Shown here: positions 46,173 through 54,541 of the stretch, in pieces | Numbering within the stretch: the first letter of the stretch is position 1 | Layout: each line of letters begins with the position of its first letter | Source of the DNA: Nocardioides sp. Root140 | Lineage (GTDB): Bacteria > Actinomycetota > Actinomycetes > Propionibacteriales > Nocardioidaceae | DNA length: 64,000 bases | Assembly (NCBI RefSeq): GCF_001426745.1 | Contig: NZ_LMFI01000001.1 | Span: 310,001 to 374,000 of the forward strand | Reading direction: 5' to 3' | The notes under the pieces: model-generated | What the model was told of the DNA's origin: nothing | The model's input: only the letters and a program-made list of their open reading frames with translations | The model's database searches: none | Program-made: the position numbers and the translations under genes

Positions 46173-46218
46173 GAAGGCCACCTCGCCGTGGCGAGTGGTG
46201 TTTGTACGACGGGCCTTC
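46173..46218 (+). promoter_or_regulatory. Stem-loop region after the leuB leader peptide
   Basis: An outer stem pairs GAAGGCC (46173-46179) with GGCCTTC (46212-46218); an inner one pairs CTCGCC (46182-46187) with GGCGAG (46190-46195) across a 2-base loop. They share bases at the edges, which would allow switching. Confidence 0.55.
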
Positions 46219-46406
46219 TTCCACCTGAAGACGCCCCGCGGCGGATCGCCAGAAGTTTCAGCGTGATCCGCAATCTCTCTGGTCCTGATGGACCGTGTCG
46301 GTGCCCGTGCGATCCACGGCTCGGCACCCGTCTCCCCGTCGCGGGGCGTGGCTTCGTTGCACCACCCACGCCCGATCAACCGATGCGACACCGAACGGAG
46401 AGACCC

Positions 46407-46532
46407 ATGTACGACATGTACCCCGAGTGGGGACCTGCCAGCCACAACCCCGAGAACCCACGCAGCATGGAGGCCGTCCAGGCCGCTCTTGACCTGCGAG
46501 ACAACGGCGGCCCGCGCCCCGACGACAACTAG
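46407..46532 (+). CDS. Small conserved-type protein (41 aa) upstream of leuB
   Basis: This 41-residue frame starts [16 protein letters not shown] and ends with [21 protein letters not shown] 46407 has AACGGAGAGACCC upstream, a good ribosome-binding site, and the stop TAG also forms part of the -10 box of leuB. I recall similar short [10 protein letters not shown] proteins in actinobacteria, so it is probably real. Function unknown. It lies inside the leu leader transcript and could itself be regulated with leuB. Confidence 0.7.
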   Translation: MYDMYPEWGPASHNPENPRSMEAVQAALDLRDNGGPRPDDN

Positions 46533-46535
46533 ATT
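46530..46535 (+). promoter_or_regulatory. -10 hexamer directly before leuB
   Basis: TAGATT ends seven bases before the leuB ATG. If used, it would bypass the leader-peptide control. Confidence 0.4.
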
Positions 46536-46542
46536 CATCGTC

Positions 46543-47604
46543 ATGACCACGACTCCTCCCCAGACCGTCCGCCTCGCCGTCATCCCTGGCGACGGCATCG
46601 GCCCCGAAGTCACCGCCGAAGCACTCAAGGTGCTCGAGGTGGCTGCCCCCGTGAAGTTCGAGCAGACCCGCTACGACCTGGGCGCCGAGCGCTACCTCGC
46701 CACCGGTGAGGTCCTTCCGGAGAGCACGCTGGAGGAGATCCGCGGCCACGACGCGATCCTGCTCGGCGCCGTCGGCGGCAAGCCGAACGACCCGAACCTG
46801 CCCCCCGGCATCCTCGAGCGCGGCCTGCTGCTCAAGCTGCGCTTCGAGCTCGACCACTACGTGAACCTGCGCCCCTCGCGGATCTTCCCCGGTGTCACCT
46901 CGCCGCTGGCCGAGCCGGGCGAGGTCGACTTCGTGGTCGTGCGTGAGGGCACCGAGGGTCCCTACACCGGCAACGGCGGCGCGCTGCGGGTCGGCACACC
47001 GGCCGAGGTCGCCACCGAGGTCTCGGTCAACACCGCCTTCGGTGTGGAGCGCGTGATCCGCGACGCCTTCGCCCGGGCCGAGCGCCGCCCCCGCAAGAAG
47101 CTCACCCTGGTCCACAAGACCAACGTGCTGGTCAACGCCGGCTCCGTGTGGTGGCGCCTCTTCGAGTCCGTGGCCGCCGAGCATCCCGACGTCACGACCG
47201 ACTACATGCACATCGACGCGGCGATGATCTTCATGACCACCGACCCGTCCCGCTTCGACGTGATCGTCACCGACAACCTCTTCGGCGACATCATCACCGA
47301 CCTGGCCGCCGCCATCACCGGTGGCATCGGGCTGGCCGCCTCCGGCAACGTGAACCCGGACCGCACCGCCCCCTCCATGTTCGAACCCGTGCACGGCTCT
47401 GCTCCCGACATCGCGGGCCAGCAGAAGGCCGACCCGACCGCGGCGATCCTCTCGGTCTCCCTCATGCTCGACCACCTGGGCTTCGACGACGCGGCCCGGT
47501 CCATCGAGTCCGCCGTCCTCGCGGACCTGTCCGAGCGCACGGCCGGCGTTGCCCGCCCTACGTCCGAGATCGGCGACGCGATCGCCGCGCGAGTAGCCGG
47601 CTGA
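46543..47604 (+). CDS. leuB: 3-isopropylmalate dehydrogenase
   Basis: This NAD-dependent enzyme performs the third step of leucine synthesis. The 353 residues show [65 protein letters not shown] and the metal-binding [20 protein letters not shown]-like block [20 protein letters not shown]. The length matches the actinobacterial form. Other leu genes are elsewhere. ilvE follows on the same strand by 84 bases. Confidence 0.97.
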   Translation: MTTTPPQTVRLAVIPGDGIGPEVTAEALKVLEVAAPVKFEQTRYDLGAERYLATGEVLPESTLEEIRGHDAILLGAVGGKPNDPNLPPGILERGLLLKLRFELDHYVNLRPSRIFPGVTSPLAEPGEVDFVVVREGTEGPYTGNGGALRVGTPAEVATEVSVNTAFGVERVIRDAFARAERRPRKKLTLVHKTNVLVNAGSVWWRLFESVAAEHPDVTTDYMHIDAAMIFMTTDPSRFDVIVTDNLFGDIITDLAAAITGGIGLAASGNVNPDRTAPSMFEPVHGSAPDIAGQQKADPTAAILSVSLMLDHLGFDDAARSIESAVLADLSERTAGVARPTSEIGDAIAARVAG

Positions 47605-47688
47605 CACGTACTTCGCCAGCCTCTGGCGCCGGGTACGTCGCTTCGACGTGCCCGGCGTCGCTCATTTCACAGAAGGTCAGATAGTTTG

Positions 47689-48768
47689 ATGTCCATGGAG
47701 ATCAGCACCACCCTGAGCGACAAGATCGTCGACGACGCCCGCCTCGCCGAGATCCTCGCGGCCCCCGGCTTCGGCACGTTCTTCACCGACCACATGTTCA
47801 CCGCCGAGTGGACCCCCGACGAGGGTTGGCACGCGGCCCGCGTCACGCCGTACGGCCCGTTGACGATGGACCCGGCGACCGCAGTCCTGCACTACGCGCA
47901 GGAGACCTTCGAGGGCATGAAGGCCTACCGCCAGCCCGACGGTTCGATCGCCACGTTCCGTCCCGAGGCCAACGCGCAGCGCATGGTGCGCTCGTCCGGA
48001 CGCCTGGCCTTCCCCGAGCTGCCGGTCGACGACTTCGTGCAGGCCGTCGACGCCCTGGTGAAGGTCGACGAGCGGTGGGTGCCCGAGGCGGCGGGGGAGA
48101 AGAGCCTCTACCTGCGCCCGTTCATGATCGCCACCGAGGTGTTCCTCGGCGTGCGTCCCAGCCAGCACGTCACGTTCATGGTGATCGCCTCGCCGGCCGG
48201 GTCCTACTTCAAGGGTGGCATCAAGCCGGTCAGCCTGTGGCTCACCGAGGAGTACACCCGCGCCGGACGTGGTGGCATGGGTGCCGCCAAGACCGGTGGC
48301 AACTACGCCAGCTCGCTGGTCGCCCAGCAGGAGGCCAGCGGCCACGGCTGCGACCAGGTCGTCTTCCTCGACGCCCAGGAGGGGAAGTACGTCGAGGAGC
48401 TCGGCGGCATGAACATGTACTTCGTCTTCGACGACGGACGCATCGTCACCCCCGAGACCGGCACCATCCTCGAGGGCATCACCCGCTCCAGCGTGATCGA
48501 GCTGGCCGAGCAGCTCGGCCACAAGGTCGAGGAGCGCAAGTTCTCCATCGACGAGTGGCGCGAGGGCGTCACCAGCGGTGCGATCACCGAGATCTTCGCC
48601 TGCGGCACGGCCGCCGTGATCACCCCGGTCGGTGCCCTGAAGTGGGACGGCGGCGAGGTCCCGGCGCCGGCGTCGACCGACCTGACGATGAAGATCCGGC
48701 AGTCGCTGGTCGACATCCAGTACGGCCGCGCCGACGACTCCTTCGGCTGGATGCACCAGGTCGTCTGA
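47689..48768 (+). CDS. ilvE: Branched-chain amino-acid aminotransferase
   Basis: This fold-type IV PLP enzyme performs the last step of leucine, isoleucine and valine synthesis. The 359 residues carry the PLP lysine in MGAAKTGGNYASSLVAQ, LRPFMIATEVFLGV, and GITRSSVIELAEQLG near the C-terminus, and match the longer BCAT type found in actinobacteria. Start options are TTG 47686, ATG 47689 and ATG 47695; AGAAGG lies upstream. A CGCCAG-CCT-CTGGCG hairpin (47611-47625 region) separates it from leuB and may attenuate or end the leuB transcript. Confidence 0.96.
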   Translation: MSMEISTTLSDKIVDDARLAEILAAPGFGTFFTDHMFTAEWTPDEGWHAARVTPYGPLTMDPATAVLHYAQETFEGMKAYRQPDGSIATFRPEANAQRMVRSSGRLAFPELPVDDFVQAVDALVKVDERWVPEAAGEKSLYLRPFMIATEVFLGVRPSQHVTFMVIASPAGSYFKGGIKPVSLWLTEEYTRAGRGGMGAAKTGGNYASSLVAQQEASGHGCDQVVFLDAQEGKYVEELGGMNMYFVFDDGRIVTPETGTILEGITRSSVIELAEQLGHKVEERKFSIDEWREGVTSGAITEIFACGTAAVITPVGALKWDGGEVPAPASTDLTMKIRQSLVDIQYGRADDSFGWMHQVV

Positions 48769-48937
48769 TCCGGCGTGCGTACGCCGTACCGAATCGGGCA
48801 CTTGGGCGCCCTTGTTGACACTTCTGCACCCGCCGGCAGGGGGCTAGGTCAATCGGTCTAAGCAACGGTCATGCTGCTGCCGGGTGCAAAGCGTCACGGA
48901 CAGCGCGTTACACGGGGTTCGGGGCGGTGGGCACGGG

Positions 48938-48943
48938 TAATCT
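48938..48943 (+). promoter_or_regulatory. -10 hexamer for the kinase gene, leaderless
   Basis: TAATCT ends six bases before the GTG at 48950, the closest match to TATAAT in the set. Confidence 0.55.
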
Positions 48944-48949
48944 CACGAC

Positions 48950-50638
48950 GTGACGACGACTCCGGGCCGGCAGGCCCCACCTGGAATGCGCGTGGGGGAC
49001 TACACCCTCCTCTCGCGCATCGGCGAGGGCGGCATGGGCGTCGTGCACCTCGCCCGCAAGCCCGGGGGAGAGCGCGTGGCGCTCAAGGTGCTGCGCCCGC
49101 ACGTCGTCGGCGACGACGAGGCCCGCGCCCGGCTGGCCCGCGAGGTCAACTCGCTCAGCCGGGTGCGCAGTGTCCGGGTCGCCGAGATCGTCGACTCCGA
49201 CCCGTGGGGGCCGGTGCCGTTCGTGGCCACCCGCTACGTGCCCGGGCTCTCGCTGCACGACCACGTGCGCGAGGAGGGTCCGCTGACCGGAGACGACCTG
49301 GCGTGGTTCGCCCAGGGCCTGGCCGAGGCGCTGCAGGCCGTGCACCGGGTGGGCGTTCTGCACCGCGACATCAAGCCGTCGAACGTGCTGATGGAAGGTC
49401 GCAACCCGGTCCTGATCGACTTCGGCCTGGCCCGGGTCGCCGACGACGCGAACATCACCCGCACCGGCTGGCTTCTCGGCACACCGGGCTACCTCGCCCC
49501 CGAGATCCTCTACGGCATCGAGCCCACCACCGCGGCCGACGTGCACTCGTGGGCGGCGACCGTGGCCTTCGCCGGAACCGGTCGTGCGCCGTACGGCAAG
49601 GGGCCGTCGGTGGCGGTGATGGACCGCGTGCGCCGCGGCGAGCACGACCTGACCGGCCTGGACCCCGTGGTCCTCTCGCTGGTGACCTCCGCGCTCGCTC
49701 CCGAACCGGACCAGCGACCGAGCCTGCCGCAGGTGATCGAGACCCTCGGTGGCTCGCCGACCGCCGAACGCCCCGCCGTCCCCGGACCGGCGCCCACGAT
49801 GACGATGCCGATCACCCCCGGGTTCGCGCAGGCCGCCCAGGAGGCGCTCGACGTCGCCGCCCCGCAGACCCGCAGGTTTGAGGACGACCCGACCCGCAGG
49901 CAGCCGCCCCCGGCGCCGCCGTCGCAATCACTGAACCAACCGCTGGCCGGCCCGGCGACCGAGGCGGCCCCGCCGCGGCCGGACCACACCCTGCCGCCGC
50001 CGATGCGCGAGCCCTACCAGGTGCCTGCCCCGGCGGGTGCGGCACCGGCGCGGGTGTCGTGGACCGAGCGCCTCCGCCGCTGGATCCTGGGTGCTGCCGT
50101 CCTCGGTGCGGTCGCCGGGGGACTCGTGCTGGCGCCGTACGTCGTGAGCGTGTCGATCGCGGTCGTGACCGTGGTGCTGCGCAGCCTGTCGCTCTCCGCG
50201 AGCGCGGCCACCGATCGACGTGGTCGCCGCGGCCCGAAGTGGTACGACGGGGTGCTCAACCTGATGGCCGCGCCGTGGCACTTCCTCGTCTCGCTGCCTG
50301 CGTCGATCATGCTGCTGGTCTGGACCGCTCTGTTGGTGGGCTGCGTCGGACTGGTGATGGTGGCCCTCGACGTCGACGACCTCACGGCGCTCGGGGTCTC
50401 GGGCGTGTTCCTCGGTGTCGTGCACTGGACCGGCCCGGGCAGCTCCCGGCTGAGGTCACCCCTGCGTCGGATCGGGTTGCCCCTGGCCCGCACCCCGGTG
50501 CCCTGGCTGGTCGGCGTGCTGCTGCTTGTCGCCGCCTCCGCCCTCATGGTGTGGTGGGCGGTGGGCCACGACCCGGTGTGGGCGCCGTTCGACGAGTCGC
50601 CGTGGGCCCCCGGCACCTGGTTGGGCCGCCACCTCTGA
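48950..50638 (+). CDS. Membrane-bound eukaryotic-type Ser/Thr protein kinase
   Basis: The 562-residue protein has an N-terminal kinase domain (about residues 17-270): glycine loop IGEGGMGVVHLA, Lys46 in VALKVL, catalytic loop HRDIKPSN (Asp140) and DFG at 157-159, so it should be active. A Pro/Thr-rich linker follows, then a C-terminal region of about five transmembrane helices instead of the extracellular PASTA repeats of PknB. It is therefore not the cell-wall kinase. Target unknown. Starts at GTG 48950 behind TAATCT. Confidence 0.9.
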   Translation: MTTTPGRQAPPGMRVGDYTLLSRIGEGGMGVVHLARKPGGERVALKVLRPHVVGDDEARARLAREVNSLSRVRSVRVAEIVDSDPWGPVPFVATRYVPGLSLHDHVREEGPLTGDDLAWFAQGLAEALQAVHRVGVLHRDIKPSNVLMEGRNPVLIDFGLARVADDANITRTGWLLGTPGYLAPEILYGIEPTTAADVHSWAATVAFAGTGRAPYGKGPSVAVMDRVRRGEHDLTGLDPVVLSLVTSALAPEPDQRPSLPQVIETLGGSPTAERPAVPGPAPTMTMPITPGFAQAAQEALDVAAPQTRRFEDDPTRRQPPPAPPSQSLNQPLAGPATEAAPPRPDHTLPPPMREPYQVPAPAGAAPARVSWTERLRRWILGAAVLGAVAGGLVLAPYVVSVSIAVVTVVLRSLSLSASAATDRRGRRGPKWYDGVLNLMAAPWHFLVSLPASIMLLVWTALLVGCVGLVMVALDVDDLTALGVSGVFLGVVHWTGPGSSRLRSPLRRIGLPLARTPVPWLVGVLLLVAASALMVWWAVGHDPVWAPFDESPWAPGTWLGRHL

Positions 50639-50668
50639 CGGGTCCGTGCGCTGGATCAGCGACCGGGT

Positions 50669-51331
50669 TCAGGCGCTGGCGGCGGGCTGACGCGGTCCGG
50701 GCAGGTGGCGGGCCCCGCGCGGAACACCCCGGGAGTCGACCGGGTCGTTCTCCATGGCCAGCCGGTGGAGCGCGATCAGCACCTGGTCGAGCAGGACGGT
50801 GGTGGCCGCCACCGTCGTGGGCAGGTTCTCGGCGGACGTCTCGCTGATCGCGGTGCGGTCGCTGTGCGCGGCGAGTGCCGCCGCCTCGGCGTACGCCGAG
50901 AAGTGGTCGGGGTCGATCTCCAGGCCGACGGACTCGGCGGCCCACAAGGCACGGGCCAGGGCCGGGAGGTGAGGAGACGTGGCGGCCACGTGCCACCCGA
51001 GGTCGGCCAGGAGATCCTGCGCGGCGGTCACGTCGATGCTGTCGGAGACGCCGGACGAGGCCGCGATCGCCGCGCGGACCCGGGTGACCCGGGACTCCGT
51101 ATCGACGTCGGGAAGGTCCATCGCATCAAGGATCTCGTGGATGTCGGACAGCGAGAGCCGGCCGACCTCGAGCAGTGCGCGAATCAGGCGCAGGCGCTTC
51201 AGGTGCGTCTCGTCGTACAACGCCTGCGTGGCACTGGTCGCCCGGCCGGCGTGGAGGAGCCCCGAGCGAAGGTAGAACTTGACCGTGCCGACCGGCAGGC
51301 CGGCGCGCTCGCTGAGCTTGCTGATGCGCAT
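50669..51331 (-). CDS. MerR-family transcriptional regulator
   Basis: The 220-residue regulator has an N-terminal MerR helix-turn-helix (MRISKLSERAGLPVGTVKFYLRSGLLHAGRATSATQALYDETHLKRLRLIRALLEVGRLSLSDIHEIL) and a long C-terminal helical effector domain without the cysteines of metal sensors. It probably senses a drug-like or hydrophobic ligand. The start at 51331 is fixed by the HTH. Divergent from the cimA leader; no obvious partner gene is adjacent. Confidence 0.88.
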   Translation of the reverse strand: MRISKLSERAGLPVGTVKFYLRSGLLHAGRATSATQALYDETHLKRLRLIRALLEVGRLSLSDIHEILDAMDLPDVDTESRVTRVRAAIAASSGVSDSIDVTAAQDLLADLGWHVAATSPHLPALARALWAAESVGLEIDPDHFSAYAEAAALAAHSDRTAISETSAENLPTTVAATTVLLDQVLIALHRLAMENDPVDSRGVPRGARHLPGPRQPAASA

Positions 51332-51472
51332 GGGTGGGGAGTTCCTCAAAGCTGTCCGGATGTTGGATCGCCCAAGAGTAGGTCGGCTCCCGGGTGCCGC
51401 GCAGAAGAATGGGGAAGGTCGGATTCCGAGACGGCAGGCTTCGGGCACGTGGTTCCGTGGCAAACTGGGCAC

Positions 51473-51502
51473 GTGCAGCAGATCGCGATCATTATCGACT
51501 AG
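51473..51502 (+). CDS. cimA leader peptide (9 aa, four Ile)
   Basis: GTG...TAG encodes MQQIAIIID; codons are Ile-Ala-Ile-Ile-Ile. Isoleucine is the end product of the pathway that CimA feeds. The stop codon is directly followed by the first stem of an attenuator. The ribosome-binding site is weak. Confidence 0.75.
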   Translation: MQQIAIIID

Positions 51503-51554
51503 CGCGTCAGGGACTCCCCGACGCGCAACCTCTCGTACTCCGGGAGGTTTTTTT
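51503..51554 (+). terminator. cimA transcription attenuator
   Basis: The first hairpin pairs GCGCGTC (51503-51509) with GACGCGC (51520-51526), with GGG/CCC inside. The second pairs AACCTC (51527-51532) with GAGGTT (51544-51549) and runs into seven T. The layout mirrors that of ilvB at 22100-22176, including a TTGTTGC end. Confidence 0.8.
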
Positions 51555-51589
51555 GTTGCCACACCCCCGAACCGGACAACCGAAGCGAG

Positions 51590-53182
51590 ATGAGACGAAT
51601 GGACCTCCACGGGGCCTTCCACGTCTACGACACCACGATGCGCGACGGCGCACAGCAGGAAGGGTTGAACCTGTCGGTCGCCGACAAGCTCAACATCGCC
51701 CGGCTGCTGGACGAGCTCGGTGTCGGCTTCATCGAGGGCGGCTGGCCCGGCGCGAACCCGAAGGACACCGAGTTCTTCGCCCGCGCCGCCGACGAGCTCG
51801 ACCTGCGCCACGCCAGGCTGGCCGCGTTCGGCAGCACCCGCAAGGCTGGCCTGGCCGCCGCTGACGACCCGCAGGTCGCCGCGCTCCGCGACAGCCGCGC
51901 GCCGTACGTCACGCTGGTGGCCAAGTCGCACACCCGCCACGTCGAGCTGGCGCTGCGCACCACGCTCGAGGAGAACCTCGCGATGGTGCGCGACACCGTG
52001 GCCCACCTGGCCGGCGAGGGACAGCGCGTGTTCCTCGACGCCGAGCACTTCTTCGACGGCTACAGGCTCGACCGTTCCTACGCGCTCGAGGTGCTGCGCA
52101 CGGCGTACGACGCGGGCGCCGACGTGGTCGCGCTGTGCGACACCAACGGCGGCATGCTGCCGCACTGGGTGGGTGAGATCGTCGCCGACGTGATCGCCGA
52201 GACCGGCGGACGCGTGGGCATCCACGCCCACAACGACACCGGGTGCGCGGTCGCCAACTCGATCGCGGCCGTGCAGGCCGGCGCCACCCACGTGCAGGGT
52301 TGCATGAACGGGTACGGCGAGCGCACCGGCAACGCCGACCTCGTCTCGGTGATCGCCAACCTCGAGCTGAAGCTGGAGCGCCGGGTGCTGCCCGAGGGCG
52401 CCCTGGCCGAGGCGACCAGGATCGCCCACGCCGTCGCCGACATCACCAACTTCCCGCCCGCCTCACGCCAGCCGTACGTCGGCACCTCGGCGTTCGCTCA
52501 CAAGGCCGGGCTGCACGCCTCGGCGATCAAGGTCGACCCCAACCTCTACCAGCACCTCGACCCGATGCAGGTCGGCAACGACATGCGGCTGCTGGTCTCC
52601 GACATGGCCGGCCGGGCGACCGTCGAGCTCAAGGGCAAGGAGCTCGGCTACGACCTCTCCAGCGACAAGGACCTTGTCACCCGCCTGACCAACCGGGTCA
52701 AGGAGATGGAGTCGCGCGGCTACACGTTCGAGGCGGCCGACGCGTCGTTCGAGCTGCTGCTCGTCGAGGAGGCCGAGGGAGTGCGCCCGGCGTACTTCGA
52801 GGTCGAGTCGTGGCGGGTGATCACCGAGACCTCGCCCGGCGGCGAGGCGATCTCCGAGGCGACCGTCAAGCTGCGCGCCGGCGGCGAGCGGTTCGTGGTG
52901 ACCGGTGAGGGCAACGGCCCGGTCAACGCGCTCGACCACGCCCTGCGCCAGGCCATCGGCCAGGCCTATCCGGAGGTCGCGAAGTTCGAGCTGATCGACT
53001 ACAAGGTGCGCATCTTCGACCAGGGCCACGGCACCGACGCGACTACGCGGGTGCTGATCGAGACCACCGACGGCGAGTCGTCCTGGGTCACCGTCGGGGT
53101 CGGCCACAACGTCATCGAGGCGTCGTGGGGCGCGCTCGTCGACGGGCTGACGTTCGGGCTGCGCCGCCACCACGTGGAGTGA
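51590..53182 (+). CDS. cimA: Citramalate synthase
   Basis: This enzyme condenses pyruvate and acetyl-CoA to (R)-citramalate, giving 2-oxobutyrate for isoleucine without threonine. The 530 residues show YDTTMRDGAQQEGLNLSVADKL, FIEGGWPGANPKD, the metal histidines in IHAHNDTGCAVANS, GCMNGYGERTGNADL and a C-terminal LeuA-type allosteric dimer domain. The FIEGGWPG motif separates CimA from isopropylmalate synthase. ATG 51590 or 51599. The Ile-rich attenuator upstream agrees with the assignment. Confidence 0.95.
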   Translation: MRRMDLHGAFHVYDTTMRDGAQQEGLNLSVADKLNIARLLDELGVGFIEGGWPGANPKDTEFFARAADELDLRHARLAAFGSTRKAGLAAADDPQVAALRDSRAPYVTLVAKSHTRHVELALRTTLEENLAMVRDTVAHLAGEGQRVFLDAEHFFDGYRLDRSYALEVLRTAYDAGADVVALCDTNGGMLPHWVGEIVADVIAETGGRVGIHAHNDTGCAVANSIAAVQAGATHVQGCMNGYGERTGNADLVSVIANLELKLERRVLPEGALAEATRIAHAVADITNFPPASRQPYVGTSAFAHKAGLHASAIKVDPNLYQHLDPMQVGNDMRLLVSDMAGRATVELKGKELGYDLSSDKDLVTRLTNRVKEMESRGYTFEAADASFELLLVEEAEGVRPAYFEVESWRVITETSPGGEAISEATVKLRAGGERFVVTGEGNGPVNALDHALRQAIGQAYPEVAKFELIDYKVRIFDQGHGTDATTRVLIETTDGESSWVTVGVGHNVIEASWGALVDGLTFGLRRHHVE

Positions 53183-53206
53183 CTGCGGGCCGGGTGCGCG
53201 GCTGGT

Positions 53207-53845
53207 TCAGCCCGCGAGGATGCGCCGGACCAGGTCGTCCCACCCGGCGATGATGCGCTCCTCGCCCACGCCCTCGGCCCTGTGCTGGCGCAGGATCTCG
53301 GCCTCGAGCGGCGCGAGCACCGCCGTGGTCAACAGGTGCAGGTCTCCGGTGGCGCCGAGCTCGGTGAGCAGGTAGCGGACGTGCATCGCGGCGAACGAGT
53401 AGGCGGCGTACGACCGGCCGTAGGAGGAGATCGCTGCCTCGATGAGGTCGGCGTGGCGCAGGTTCAGGTCGAGGCGGGAGCGTCCGAAGGCCCGGAGTCG
53501 TTCGAGTGGGGGAGCGCCCGGCCCGAGCGGCGGCGGACCGGAGATGACGGCGTTCTGCCAGGCCGACTCGGAGTGGTCGAGCACCGCGCCCATCAGGCCG
53601 GCCCGGCTCTCGAAACGCCGGAACACCGTGCCCTTGCCGACTCCCGCGGCCTCGGCCACCGCTTCCATGGTGACCGCGCAGGCGCCGTTGGCCTCGACGA
53701 GTCGCAGGGCCGCGTTCAGCACCGCGTCGCGGTTGCGCGCGGCGTCGCGGCGCTCCGGTGCCGGCTGGCCGAGCAGCGGCAGCTCGGCCCTGACCTGCCG
53801 GTCGTCGGCAGCTCGGGGCTTCGTGGGCGGTGTCACAACACTCAT
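53207..53845 (-). CDS. TetR-family transcriptional regulator
   Basis: The 212-residue repressor has the HTH GACAVTMEAVAEAAGVGKGTVFRRFESRAGLMGAVL in its N-terminal third and an alpha-helical ligand domain. It is divergent from an FMN reductase with a perfect palindrome between, so it probably represses itself and that gene in response to a quinone, electrophile or drug. The start at 53845 gives MSVVTPPTKPRAADD; upstream in-frame sequence overlaps the operator. Confidence 0.9.
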   Translation of the reverse strand: MSVVTPPTKPRAADDRQVRAELPLLGQPAPERRDAARNRDAVLNAALRLVEANGACAVTMEAVAEAAGVGKGTVFRRFESRAGLMGAVLDHSESAWQNAVISGPPPLGPGAPPLERLRAFGRSRLDLNLRHADLIEAAISSYGRSYAAYSFAAMHVRYLLTELGATGDLHLLTTAVLAPLEAEILRQHRAEGVGEERIIAGWDDLVRRILAG

Positions 53846-53862
53846 CCTAGAGGCCCGGAATA

Positions 53863-53882
53863 AAGCGGACCGCGGTCCGCTT
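53863..53882. promoter_or_regulatory. TetR operator palindrome
   Basis: AAGCGGACCG followed by its exact complement CGGTCCGCTT forms a perfect 20-bp palindrome centred between the two divergent starts. Confidence 0.8.
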
Positions 53883-53924
53883 ATGCCCTCTGTTCGTCCA
53901 ACAAACCTCTGAGGAGACAGCTCC

Positions 53925-54473
53925 ATGTCTGACACCCGCGTGCTCGTCCTCGTCGGCAGCCTCCGCGCCGACTCCCTGAACCGCCGCATCGCCGAGACCC
54001 TCCAGGCCCAGGCCCCGGCCGGCGTCACCATCGACATCGCCGACGGCCTCGGTGAGATCCCGTTCTACAACGAGGACATCGACGGCGAGACCGCGCCCGA
54101 GGCAGCCACCCGCCTGCGCGCCGACGTCGCCGCCGCCGACCGCGTCCTGGTCGTCACCCCCGAGTACAACGGCACCATGCCCGCCGTGCTCAACAACGCC
54201 ATCGACTGGCTGTCCCGCCCGTACGGCGCCGGCGCCGTCGTGGGCAAGCCGTTCGCCGTGGTCGGCGCCACCCCCACGCCGTACGGCGGCAAGTGGGCCC
54301 ACGAGCACGCCCGCCACTCGGCCACCATCGCCGGTGCCCAGGTGCTCCAGGAGATCGTCGTGTCGCAGTCCGCGATGGAGGGGGACATCCTCGCCGACGA
54401 CGAGGTCGTGGCCCGTCTGGTCAGCGCCGTCGAAGCCCTGGTCGCCGCCGAGACCGAGACCTCCGCAGCCTGA
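53925..54473 (+). CDS. NAD(P)H-dependent FMN reductase / quinone reductase
   Basis: This flavodoxin-like reductase of 182 residues has LVGSLRADSLNRRIAETL (phosphate loop), VVTPEYNGTMPAVLNNAIDWLSRP and the following VGATPTPYGGKWAHEHAR block of the NADPH-dependent FMN reductase / azoreductase family. It likely reduces quinones, chromate or azo compounds with FMN. Ribosome-binding site GAGGAGAC precedes ATG 53925. Controlled by the TetR gene next to it, by inference. A very strong hairpin follows the stop. Confidence 0.92.
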   Translation: MSDTRVLVLVGSLRADSLNRRIAETLQAQAPAGVTIDIADGLGEIPFYNEDIDGETAPEAATRLRADVAAADRVLVVTPEYNGTMPAVLNNAIDWLSRPYGAGAVVGKPFAVVGATPTPYGGKWAHEHARHSATIAGAQVLQEIVVSQSAMEGDILADDEVVARLVSAVEALVAAETETSAA

Positions 54474-54480
54474 CATTTCC

Positions 54481-54534
54481 GATACTCCCTGACGTTCCGG
54501 TCCCCAAGGAGGGGCCGGAACGTCAGGGAGTATC
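54481..54534. terminator. Strong bidirectional hairpin between FMN reductase and lipoprotein genes
   Basis: GATACTCCCTGACGTTCCGG (54481-54500) is perfectly complementary to 54515-54534, with CCCC/GGGG extending the stem to a 5-base loop. It can serve both convergent genes. Its CTCCCTGACG part recurs at 55315-55360. Confidence 0.8.
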
Positions 54535-54541
54535 TGCGTCT

